Assembly: GCA_045616505.1 (NCBI GenBank)
Contig: JAZLGV010000007.1
Span: 1-21,343 of the forward strand
Reading direction: 5' to 3'
Length of the DNA stretch: 21,343 nt
Origin: JAKSUT01 sp045616505
Lineage (GTDB): Bacteria; Cyanobacteriota; Vampirovibrionia; Gastranaerophilales; Gastranaerophilaceae
The notes beneath the pieces were generated by a model. That model did no database searches. It was not told where the DNA came from and saw nothing but the letters and a program-made list of their open reading frames with translations. This document shows positions 15,020-21,343 of this stretch, piece after piece (position 1 is the first letter of the stretch; each line of letters begins with the position of its first letter). The position numbers and the translations under genes are program-made.

Positions 15020-16666
15020 ATGAAAGATATTTATTTGTTTTCTCCTGTAAAAGTTCCTGAGGATATAGAAATTATTGCGAAAGCTACAAAATGTCGTGAT
15101 TTCTACGTCTATTATCATAAATTTTTGAATGATAATTTTGAATATATAAATGAATTTATTGATGTAGCGAAAAAAAATGATTGCAGAATTTTTGTAAATT
15201 TTAAGCATGATATTTTAGAAGAAGATTTAGTTCAAATAAAAAAAATGATAAAATTCTTCAAGACAACAAAACTTGATGGAATTTTTGTTAATAATTATGG
15301 TGTTTTAGAAGCAATAAAAGTTTTTTCTTTGCCATTTAAAGTTTTTGCAGATTCATATTTTGATATTCATAATCTTTCTGGTATCGATTTTATTAATAGT
15401 TTTCACAAAATCGATGGTATTATCATTACCGAAGAAATTTATATGAAAAATATTGCAAAAATAAAAAAATATACAAAACTTTCGCTTGCAATTGATTCAG
15501 ACAATTTGCCTTGGTGTATTGAAGATATAAAAAATTTAAATGCGATAGATTGTGTAGTAATTAAAGGAAAATTTAAAACTTCAGAAGAAATATTGGAAGG
15601 CGTTGAACTTGTTGAACATATTATTGACAAACCGAAATTGTTTAAAAATCAAAAACTTCCGTTTAAACATGTAAGAAAAAGTATTTATAAAACTAATCAT
15701 TTTTCAGGCGATATGGTTTCTGCACAAGGCAGAGATTTTAAATTTAGCAGAAATATTGAAAAATTTGACTGGAATATAAAAAGAACATTTTTGAAAAAAG
15801 ATATAAAATATTCAAAACCAGAAGGATTTAAAATAAATTTGCGTTTATCAAGTTTAGCGCAAGTAAAAAACTTGAAAAATTTTGAGCAAAAAATAGGGTT
15901 TAAATTAGTTGATAGTATTGAGTTTGGCGAAATTTTATCAACTGTCGATTTGGCTAAAAAAGATTTTTATTCTGTTATCTCTATAGTTCAAGATTTTTGT
16001 GAAAATAGAGGGGTTAAATTTCAACTTTCGACACCAAGAATTTTGATTGAAAGAGATTTTGACAGAGTTTATGAATATGAAAAAAACTTTTGTTTGCAAA
16101 AAGCACCAAATTCTTTGATTATTAATAATATTGGTTATTTTTGGAATGTTATAAATGATGATGAATTGAATAATATACCAATCGAAATTGGTCAAGGGAT
16201 AAATTTGTTGAATAGTATGTCAATAAAATGTTTAAATGGTTTGCATAATATTGAAACAGTTGATTTTACGGAGTTTAAAAACGTAGAAGAAAGTTTGAAA
16301 AAAGTAAAAAATATTATAAAAAATAAAAAATATACAATCGCAGGAAATAAAAGAGTTCCTTCTTCTGGACTTTGTCCTTTGAATAGTGATTCTGCCGTAA
16401 GTTCTCGACTTTCTTGCAAAGCACCTTGTCATAAAGGACAATTTGCTTTGAAAGACCCTTCTTTGAAGAAAAATTTTCCATTTACAGTAGATGGTTTTTG
16501 CAGAATGCACATGTTTGAAGATTGTATATACGAAAATTATTCAGAAATTAAACATTTGAACGAATGTGGAATAAATGAATTTGTTTTTGATTTTTCATCT
16601 TTGAATGAAAAATTTGTTTCGATATTACTTACTAATTTTTTGAATTTTTATCAAAATGGTAAATAG
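15020..16666 (+). CDS. U32-peptidase-like protein with a C-terminal Cys cluster
   Basis: A 548-residue soluble protein. The first ~200 residues resemble a U32-type TIM barrel: IYLFSPVK (4-11), DGIFVNNYGVLEAIK (86-100), KVFADSYFDIHN (107-118) and DGIIITEEI (132-140) follow the repeating strand/helix pattern, with FADSYFDIHN matching the usual DYSLNVFN-like strand. Residues 235-400 look like a second, divergent part (QGRDFKFSRN, INLRLSS, VDSIEFGEIL). The C-terminus has C452-x13-C466-x3-C470-x23-C494, then LKHLNECGINEFVFDFSS, as in U32 proteins that bind an Fe-S cluster and act in RNA or ubiquinone hydroxylation (RlhA, TrhP, UbiU/UbiV). The specific role is unknown and a protease activity is not assumed. 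No ribosome site; the gene is divergent from the pilus operon. Confidence 0.65.
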   Translation: MKDIYLFSPVKVPEDIEIIAKATKCRDFYVYYHKFLNDNFEYINEFIDVAKKNDCRIFVNFKHDILEEDLVQIKKMIKFFKTTKLDGIFVNNYGVLEAIKVFSLPFKVFADSYFDIHNLSGIDFINSFHKIDGIIITEEIYMKNIAKIKKYTKLSLAIDSDNLPWCIEDIKNLNAIDCVVIKGKFKTSEEILEGVELVEHIIDKPKLFKNQKLPFKHVRKSIYKTNHFSGDMVSAQGRDFKFSRNIEKFDWNIKRTFLKKDIKYSKPEGFKINLRLSSLAQVKNLKNFEQKIGFKLVDSIEFGEILSTVDLAKKDFYSVISIVQDFCENRGVKFQLSTPRILIERDFDRVYEYEKNFCLQKAPNSLIINNIGYFWNVINDDELNNIPIEIGQGINLLNSMSIKCLNGLHNIETVDFTEFKNVEESLKKVKNIIKNKKYTIAGNKRVPSSGLCPLNSDSAVSSRLSCKAPCHKGQFALKDPSLKKNFPFTVDGFCRMHMFEDCIYENYSEIKHLNECGINEFVFDFSSLNEKFVSILLTNFLNFYQNGK

Positions 16667-16689
16667 GGTAATAAAAAATAGTTTTCTTG

Positions 16690-16698
16690 TGATATAAT
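16690..16698 (+). promoter_or_regulatory. Extended -10 promoter of the secreted OB-fold-like gene
   Basis: TGATATAAT (16690-16698), an extended -10 with a consensus TATAAT, 24 bases before the ATG at 16723. Extended -10 promoters often tolerate a poor -35, and none is evident here. A good ribosome site GAGGTG (16711-16716) lies between it and the ATG. Confidence 0.5.
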
Positions 16699-16722
16699 TC
16701 CTTATAAAAAGAGGTGTAAAAT

Positions 16723-17304
16723 ATGCAAAAAAAATTAAGAGTAATTTTATCAGTTTTTATTATAACTTTAGCTTTAAGTTTGGGTGTAAACATTCTTGTA
16801 AAAGCTCAACCTGAAAGTCTTATAAAACATTCAATACAACTTCCACAAGCACAAAAAACAGTTCAAGTTGCACAACCAAAAGTTCAAACACAAGTTGTTA
16901 AAGGTGTTGCATTACAAGCCGCAGCAGATACAAGAAGTTATGCGATAAAAGTTAATCCAATAGAAGTTGTTAATAACCCAAAAAAATATTTAAACAAAAA
17001 AGTTACTATTACAGCAAAATTTGATAAATTTTCTACTCTAGGTTTGGACTATAAACCAGCTTATAGAAATTCAGAAAAATATATTACATTTTTAATTCAA
17101 AGAAGTAGCGCAAACGGACATGTTGTACCTTTATCAGAAATGAAAAATTTTATTCCAAGAACAATTGCTGAAAAATACATAGATTTAAAATCAGGTGATG
17201 TAGTAGAATATACTGGTACAGTTTTTTCTGACGCACTTTCAGATACTTGGATTGACGTAGAAAAATTTAAAGTTATTACATCAGAGTCTGTAAAAAAAGA
17301 TTAA
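16723..17304 (+). CDS. Exported protein with an OB-fold-like domain, function unknown
   Basis: A 193-residue protein with a basic N-terminus and hydrophobic segment (about 7-27) ending near VKAQP, so it is exported or membrane-anchored. A Gln/Val/Lys-rich linker with repeated QP/VQ (about 30-68) leads to a domain at about 73-187. This domain starts KVNPIEVVNNPKKYLNKKVTITAKFDKF and ends with YIDLKSGDVVEYTGTVFSDALSDTWIDVEKFKVI (shown only by those short landmarks: NP-x-YLNKKVT, DVVEYTGTV, WIDVEKF). That pattern, a Y-L-N-K-K-V strand, a later E-Y-x-G-x-V strand and a final W-I-D-V strand, is what nucleic-acid- or ligand-binding OB folds in bacterial exported proteins look like. No catalytic residues are visible. 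Own promoter and ribosome site; downstream gene is separated by 87 bases with another -10 box. Confidence 0.75.
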   Translation: MQKKLRVILSVFIITLALSLGVNILVKAQPESLIKHSIQLPQAQKTVQVAQPKVQTQVVKGVALQAAADTRSYAIKVNPIEVVNNPKKYLNKKVTITAKFDKFSTLGLDYKPAYRNSEKYITFLIQRSSANGHVVPLSEMKNFIPRTIAEKYIDLKSGDVVEYTGTVFSDALSDTWIDVEKFKVITSESVKKD

Positions 17305-17361
17305 ATTGAATAAAAAAATACACCTTATATATAATAAAATTTTAAAAAAAATGGTTTAAAC

Positions 17362-17367
17362 TATAAT
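17362..17367 (+). promoter_or_regulatory. Candidate -10 box of the GH57 gene
   Basis: TATAAT, with GGAG (17381-17384) as ribosome site and the ATG at 17392. No convincing -35 lies 17 bases upstream. The 87-bp gap (17305-17391) shows no terminator for the preceding gene, so read-through from it is also possible. Confidence 0.4.
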
Positions 17368-17391
17368 TGACACATTATTTGGAGTTTAAGA

Positions 17392-19890
17392 ATGGGTAAT
17401 CAAAAAAACGTTTATCTAACTATTCATGGTCACTTTTATCAACCGCCGAGAGAAAATCCTTGGTTAGAATCCATTGAATTACAAGAAAGCGCTCTTCCAA
17501 ATCACGATTGGAACGAAAGAATAAATAATGAATGTTATAATCCAAATTCTGTATCAAAAATTGTAGATAGCAGAAATAGAATACTTGATGTTGTAAACAA
17601 TTACGAATATATGAGCTTTAATTTTGGTCCAACATTGTTATCTTGGATGGAAAACCATGCTCCTTATGCGTATGAAAGAATTATTAAAGCAGATATAAGA
17701 AGCGTATCAGAACATGGCGGACATGGTAATGCGATTGCTCAAGTTTATAACCACATGATTATGCCATTGGCAAACGAAAGAGATAAACAAACTCAAGTTA
17801 AATGGGGTATAAAAGATTTTAAACTTAGATTTGGTAGAGAACCAGAAGGTATGTGGCTTGCTGAAACTGCTGTCGATGATGATACTTTGAGAGTGTTAGT
17901 AGAAAATGGTATTAAGTTTACTATTTTATCTCCTTATCAAGCTCAAAAAGTAAAAAAAATAACAGGAAACGAATGGCAAGATGTTAGCTGGGGAAGTATT
18001 GACCCTGCAAGAGCTTATAGATATTACATAAAATCTGCACCAGGAAAATATATTGATTTATTCTTTTATGATGGTGCGATTTCAAAATCTGTTGCTTTTG
18101 ATGAAATTTTGAAAGATGGAAATAAATTTATCAGAAGATTAAAAGAAGGTGTTTCTGATTTAAGAGATTATCCTCAATTAGTTAATATTGCAACTGATGG
18201 TGAAAGTTACGGTCATCACACAAAATTTGGTGATATGGCTTTGGCTTATGTTTTGAAAATTAGAGCAAAAGACGAAGGTTTTACAATCGTAAATTATGCT
18301 GAATATTTAGATATGTTCCCGCCTGAAATGGAAGTAGAAATAAAACAACCTTCTTCTTGGAGTTGTTTCCATGGTGTTGGAAGATGGAAAGAAGATTGCG
18401 GTTGTTCAACAGGTGGTCATCCTGGTTGGAATCAAAAATGGCGTAAACCATTAAGAGAAGCTCTTGATTATTTGAGAGATGAACTTGCACTTATTTTTGA
18501 AAAAGAAGGAAAAAAATATCTTAAAGATGCATGGAATGCAAGAAACAATTACATTGATGTAGTTTTAGATAGAAGCGAAAAAACCGTAAAAGAATTTCAA
18601 AAAGAAAACTTTGTTGAAAATTTATCAGAAGAAGATTGTGTAAAAGCGATGAAACTTTTAGAAATTCAACGTCAAGCAATGCTTATGTACACAAGTTGCG
18701 GTTGGTTTTTCTCAGAAATTTCAGGTATTGAAACAACTCAAATTATGAAATACGCAGCTCGTGCTATGCAGCTTGCTCAAAGTTTTTCTAAAAAAGATTT
18801 AGAAAAGAAATTTTTAGAAATTTTATCGGAAGCTAAAAGTAATTTTCCAGAGTTTGGAACAGGAAAAGATATTTTTGAAAGATTTGTAAAACCTGCAACT
18901 GTTACTATTAAACAAATTGCATGTTTGTGGGCTATTTCTTCTTTGTATAAAGATTTTGATGATGAAGAAGATGTTTATTGCTATAAAATAAAGAGAAATG
19001 CTTATAAGAAGGTTTCTAAAGGTTCTTCAAATATTATTGTTGGTCATTTAGAAGTTACTTCAAAAATCACTCTTCAAAAATCAAATTTGATTTTTGCACT
19101 TGTTTTATATTCAGGTGGAGATTTCCATTTTGCAGTAAAAGAATTTAGTGATAAAGATGAATATTTGAATATTCAAAAAGAATTGATAAGAATATTTATG
19201 GTTTCACCACTTACAGAAATCATAAGAGCATTAGATGAAAATTTTGGCAAAGAATATTATACTTTCAAAGATATTTTCTTTGAAGAAAGAAGAAAAATTC
19301 TTCAAGTTATGTTGAAAGATAAAATGGCTAAATTTGCTCAAACTTATCAAGATATTTATTCAAGTGAAAAAAGTTCCGTTTATCACATGCAAGCGCTTGG
19401 ACTTGATGTTCCTGACGAATTTAAATTGTCTGCAGGTTATACTTTGAGCAAACAATTTAATGATTTGATAACAAGTCCTAAAGGATTTTTAGATGCGAAT
19501 GTTATTCAACAAGCAATGGATATTGATTTAGAAGTTAATAATATCGGTATTAAAATTGATAAAACTCCTTCAAATCTTTTCTTTAGCAAGAAAATTTCAA
19601 GAAATATTTTGTTATTGACTCAAAGTTTAGAATCTCAACAAGCAGAAACAATTATCGAACTTTTTGACAATATAGAAAAATTGGATTTGCAAGTTGATAT
19701 AGCAGAAGCGCAAAATATTTTCTATGCAAGAATATTTAAAAAATTTGATAGAGTAATACAAGATATAAATAGACATTCAAGCCAAGAAGAAAGAAATTTT
19801 GTTGTTTCTTTGTTGGAAATTGGAAAAAGATTGAATATAAATGTAGAGTTTTATCAAAATCAATTTGATAGAGCGATAATGTCTGATTAA
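17392..19890 (+). CDS. Glycoside hydrolase family 57 protein with DUF3536
   Basis: An 832-residue cytoplasmic protein. The N-terminal GH57 barrel begins IHGHFYQPPRENPW (11-24), the standard first GH57 motif. The catalytic nucleophile is E158 in EGMWLAETAVD and the acid/base candidate D269 in IATDGESYGHH. CFHGVGRWKEDCGCSTGG (about 325-342) is typical of the DUF3536 branch, which fills the rest of the protein (about 400-832) with helices and strands. GH57 members act on alpha-glucans as amylases, 4-alpha-glucanotransferases, branching or debranching enzymes; the DUF3536 branch is not well characterised, so substrate is unknown. No signal peptide, so it works on internal glucan, consistent with glgC in the same window. 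Ribosome site GGAG 7 bases before the ATG. Its stop overlaps that of the convergent ATPase gene by 4 bases. Confidence 0.9.
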   Translation: MGNQKNVYLTIHGHFYQPPRENPWLESIELQESALPNHDWNERINNECYNPNSVSKIVDSRNRILDVVNNYEYMSFNFGPTLLSWMENHAPYAYERIIKADIRSVSEHGGHGNAIAQVYNHMIMPLANERDKQTQVKWGIKDFKLRFGREPEGMWLAETAVDDDTLRVLVENGIKFTILSPYQAQKVKKITGNEWQDVSWGSIDPARAYRYYIKSAPGKYIDLFFYDGAISKSVAFDEILKDGNKFIRRLKEGVSDLRDYPQLVNIATDGESYGHHTKFGDMALAYVLKIRAKDEGFTIVNYAEYLDMFPPEMEVEIKQPSSWSCFHGVGRWKEDCGCSTGGHPGWNQKWRKPLREALDYLRDELALIFEKEGKKYLKDAWNARNNYIDVVLDRSEKTVKEFQKENFVENLSEEDCVKAMKLLEIQRQAMLMYTSCGWFFSEISGIETTQIMKYAARAMQLAQSFSKKDLEKKFLEILSEAKSNFPEFGTGKDIFERFVKPATVTIKQIACLWAISSLYKDFDDEEDVYCYKIKRNAYKKVSKGSSNIIVGHLEVTSKITLQKSNLIFALVLYSGGDFHFAVKEFSDKDEYLNIQKELIRIFMVSPLTEIIRALDENFGKEYYTFKDIFFEERRKILQVMLKDKMAKFAQTYQDIYSSEKSSVYHMQALGLDVPDEFKLSAGYTLSKQFNDLITSPKGFLDANVIQQAMDIDLEVNNIGIKIDKTPSNLFFSKKISRNILLLTQSLESQQAETIIELFDNIEKLDLQVDIAEAQNIFYARIFKKFDRVIQDINRHSSQEERNFVVSLLEIGKRLNINVEFYQNQFDRAIMSD

Positions 19891-20837
19891 ATTTCAAAAC
19901 AAGCACAGAAATGATTTTGGTTATATTCGATTAATTCAGGAATATTTGTTCTGCAATTTTGTGTTGCATAACTGCATCTTGGATTAAATTTGCAACCTTG
20001 TATTTTTTCATAAATAGAAGGTGGTTGTCCTTCTATTGTATATAATTTTTTACCTTTTTGAGTTGGTAAAGAATTTAAAAGCCCTTTTGAATATGGATGT
20101 TTAGGGTCTTTGAAAAATTCTTCAACAGATGCTTTTTCTATAATTTTTCCTGAATACATTACAGAAATATCGTCTGCACAATCTTTTACTATTCCTAAAT
20201 CGTGTGTGATTAAAAGGATGGCTGTTTGTTTTTCAATTTTTATTTGTTCTAATAAATCCATAATTTGAGCTTGAATAGTAACGTCAAGTGCAGTTGTAGG
20301 TTCATCTGCAATAATGATTTTTGCATTACAAGCAAGTGCCATTGCAATTATTGTTCTTTGTTTCATTCCACCTGAAAATTCGTGAGGATATGAATTTAGT
20401 CTTTGTTTTGCTTGTGGAATTTGTACTGCTTCAAGAGCTTCAATTGCTTTTTTTTCTGCTTCTTTCCCTTTTATATTTTGGTGTTTTTTGATAACTTCAA
20501 GTAGTTGATTTCCAATAGTATAAAGAGGGTTAAGCGAACTCATTGGGTCTTGAGGAATAAGTGCAATTTCTGTTCCTCTTATTTTTTCTATTTCTTTTTT
20601 TGGAATAGAAAGAAGATTTTTGTTGTCAAAAATGATTTCGCCAGATGTGATTTTTGCATTTTTAGGACAAAGTCTTAAAATGCTCATTGCACTCATTGTT
20701 TTTCCGCAACCTGATTCACCAACAATGGCAAGCATTTTTCCTGAATTTAATTCAAAAGAAACATTGTACAAAGCTTGTTTAAAACCTTGTTCTGTTTCAA
20801 AACCTAAATTTAAATTTTTAATTTCTAAAATTCCCAC
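19887..20837 (-). CDS. Oligopeptide/dipeptide ABC importer ATP-binding protein (OppD/DppD type)
   Basis: A 316-residue cytoplasmic ATPase of a peptide or nickel importer. Landmarks: Walker A GESGCGKT (40-47), Q-loop Q96 in LIPQDPMSSLNP, signature SGGMKQR (155-161), Walker B IIIADEP (174-180), D-loop LDVTIQAQI, and H-loop LITHDLG (H212). The C-terminal oligo_HPY extension is present (HPYSKGLLNSLP 247-258, GQPPSIYEKIQGCKFNPRC) with Cys residues C282, C288, C295 and C311/C313, the pattern that binds an Fe-S cluster in some DppD proteins. Start is GTG at 20837, in frame directly after a TATAAT, so the mRNA would be leaderless; no ATG exists in frame before it. Permease, substrate-binding protein and the paired OppF ATPase are not in the window. 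Substrate is not determinable. Confidence 0.93.
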   Translation of the reverse strand: MGILEIKNLNLGFETEQGFKQALYNVSFELNSGKMLAIVGESGCGKTMSAMSILRLCPKNAKITSGEIIFDNKNLLSIPKKEIEKIRGTEIALIPQDPMSSLNPLYTIGNQLLEVIKKHQNIKGKEAEKKAIEALEAVQIPQAKQRLNSYPHEFSGGMKQRTIIAMALACNAKIIIADEPTTALDVTIQAQIMDLLEQIKIEKQTAILLITHDLGIVKDCADDISVMYSGKIIEKASVEEFFKDPKHPYSKGLLNSLPTQKGKKLYTIEGQPPSIYEKIQGCKFNPRCSYATQNCRTNIPELIEYNQNHFCACFEI

Positions 20838-20843
20838 AATAAC

Positions 20844-20872
20844 ATTATAACGATAAAATAAAACTTTGTAAT
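20844..20872 (-). promoter_or_regulatory. Candidate promoter of the OppD/DppD-type gene (leaderless)
   Basis: On the minus strand ATTACA (20872-20867), 17 bases, TATAAT (20849-20844), then 6 bases to the GTG start (20837-20835). A consensus -10 with correct spacing so close to the start codon leaves no room for a Shine-Dalgarno site. Confidence 0.55.
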
Positions 20873-20888
20873 AGGTTAAGTTGATAAA

Positions 20889-21107
20889 TTACACAAGTAA
20901 ATCTATTAAATGTTGTCCGTCTTTTGTTCTCTCAAGGTATTCTTGAAAAGATTTTACACTGTTATCAAAAAGCTCTTTTGCAAGTTCTTTTGCTTTTTCT
21001 GCTTTTAATTCTTCAGCTTTTTTCTCTAATAATTTTTTTTGTTTTTGAATATAACTTTTGTTTATATTTTTGTTTATATAATTTTGTGATACTTTATCTA
21101 CTTTCAT
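20889..21107 (-). CDS. Small charged coiled-coil protein, unknown
   Basis: A 72-residue protein rich in Lys and Glu, with a helical central part (QKKLLEKKAEELKAEKAKEL) that forms heptad-like repeats and a terminal SFQEYLERTKDG segment. There is no signal peptide or membrane segment. The ATG at 21107 has AAAGGA about 8 bases upstream. It follows the DAHP synthase gene by 33 bases on the same strand and may be co-transcribed with it. I do not recognise a family; such short charged helical proteins can be spurious, but the ribosome site and the clean tail-to-head fit support a real gene. Confidence 0.6.
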   Translation of the reverse strand: MKVDKVSQNYINKNINKSYIQKQKKLLEKKAEELKAEKAKELAKELFDNSVKSFQEYLERTKDGQHLIDLLV

Positions 21108-21140
21108 AATTTTTATCCTTTTTCAAATGTTTAAAAACAT

Positions 21141-21343
21141 CTAAATAATTTTTTTGTTAATAATTGGTGCAATTTTTTTCAATTCTTTATAAAGTTGAGT
21201 AAATTGTTGTGGATAAAGCGATTGAGCGCCGTCACAAAGAGCACATTCTGGTTTGTTATGTACTTCTATTATTAAACCATCGCAACCTGCAGCAAGAGCA
21301 GCTCTAGACATTGGTGCAACTTTATCTCTCAAACCTGTTCCAT
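21141..21343 (-). CDS. DAHP synthase, class I beta (3' end of the gene only)
   Basis: The C-terminal ~66 codons of a gene whose start lies beyond the right edge. The visible chain runs GTGLRDKVAPMSRAALAAG, then CDGLIIEVHNKPECALCDGAQSL and YPQQFTQLYKELKKIAP (given as landmarks). This matches the C-terminus of the AroF/AroG-type I-beta 3-deoxy-7-phosphoheptulonate synthase, which joins phosphoenolpyruvate and erythrose-4-phosphate in the first step of the shikimate pathway. The Glu in IEVH and the Asp in CDGAQSL are at the positions that bind the metal in family members. The usual EKALSDG is here ECALCDG, with two Cys. The reading frame is continuous to the edge, so the gene is partial, not broken. 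Confidence 0.88.
   Translation of the reverse strand, partial: GTGLRDKVAPMSRAALAAGCDGLIIEVHNKPECALCDGAQSLYPQQFTQLYKELKKIAPIINKKII

Noticed and set aside
14680..15060. 126-codon plus-strand frame across the divergent region
   Set aside because: It runs antisense to the PilP/GspC-like gene and into the U32-like gene in another frame; composition is that of AT-rich noncoding DNA.
17367..17372. TTGACA just before the GH57 gene as a -35 box
   Set aside because: No -10 box can fit between it and the ATG at 17392; it overlaps the better -10 TATAAT and the ribosome site lies directly after.
21127..21140. Hairpin ATGTTT/AAACAT right after the DAHP synthase stop as a terminator
   Set aside because: The loop is 2 bases and the stem is A/T-only apart from one pair; the minus-strand tail (TTGAAAAAGG) has no T run.
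1..21343. CRISPR array, transposon, tRNA or prophage remnant
   Set aside because: No regularly spaced direct repeats, no transposase-like frame, no cloverleaf-like GC-rich gene and no change in coding style anywhere in the window.

Overview
The window is strongly AT-rich and densely packed: 17 complete protein genes and two partial ones at the edges, with no rRNA, tRNA, insertion sequence, CRISPR array or phage gene that I can see. The cell is a Gram-negative-type (diderm) bacterium, because it encodes a Kdo transferase for lipid A and an outer-membrane secretin. Several proteins look cyanobacteria-like: the class V aminotransferase of the kind often annotated as a soluble-hydrogenase subunit, the BFN/DUF151 protein, GlgC, a GH57/DUF3536 protein, an LCP protein, and a PilB/PilC/secretin set. 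Together with the low GC and the activase gene typical of anaerobes, this suggests a gut-type non-photosynthetic relative of Cyanobacteria (Vampirovibrionia/Melainabacteria, for example Gastranaerophilales). That assignment is inference and was not tested by any search.

Layout. 1-134 (-): 5' end of an unknown gene. 245-1615 (-): LCP cell-wall glycopolymer ligase. 1775-3478 (+): glgC and a membrane-anchored thioredoxin-fold protein. 3571-4080 (+): BFN-domain protein. 4154-5311 (-): class V aminotransferase. 5414-6655 (+): waaA/kdtA. 6707-8170 (+): an orphan 2-hydroxyacyl-CoA-dehydratase-type activase and a YbhB/PEBP protein. 8248-14819 (-): a five-gene type IV pilus/type II secretion operon, transcribed as PilP/GspC-like, secretin, PilB, PilC, 99-aa unknown. 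15020-17304 (+): a U32-peptidase-like Fe-S candidate and a secreted OB-fold-like protein. 17392-19890 (+): GH57/DUF3536 glycosidase. 19887-20837 (-): Opp/Dpp ATPase. 20889-21107 (-): small coiled-coil protein. 21141-21343 (-): 3' end of a DAHP synthase.

How the genes work together. GlgC makes ADP-glucose for glycogen, and the GH57 enzyme probably acts on an alpha-glucan, so the two may be ends of one storage pathway although they are not adjacent. The LCP protein, WaaA, secretin complex, thioredoxin-fold protein and OB-fold protein all act at the envelope. The pilus/secretion operon is the most coherent unit: an inner-membrane/periplasmic linker, an outer-membrane channel, an assembly ATPase and a platform protein, plus an unknown small protein. 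PilM, PilN, PilO, PilT and pilins are not in the window.

The most interesting points are: (1) the secretin carries a Gln/Gly/Trp-rich insertion inside its STN domain and a long acidic/Asn-rich insertion further on; (2) the pilus operon is compact and ends with an unrecognised conserved-looking small protein; (3) a promoter -10 box lies only 6-12 bases before the start codon of several genes that lack a Shine-Dalgarno sequence, suggesting leaderless mRNAs; (4) the activase ends just after a linker-type Cys motif, without the dehydratase domain; (5) the U32-like protein is a divergent two-part fold with a C-terminal Cys cluster. I found no clearly unprecedented multi-gene system.
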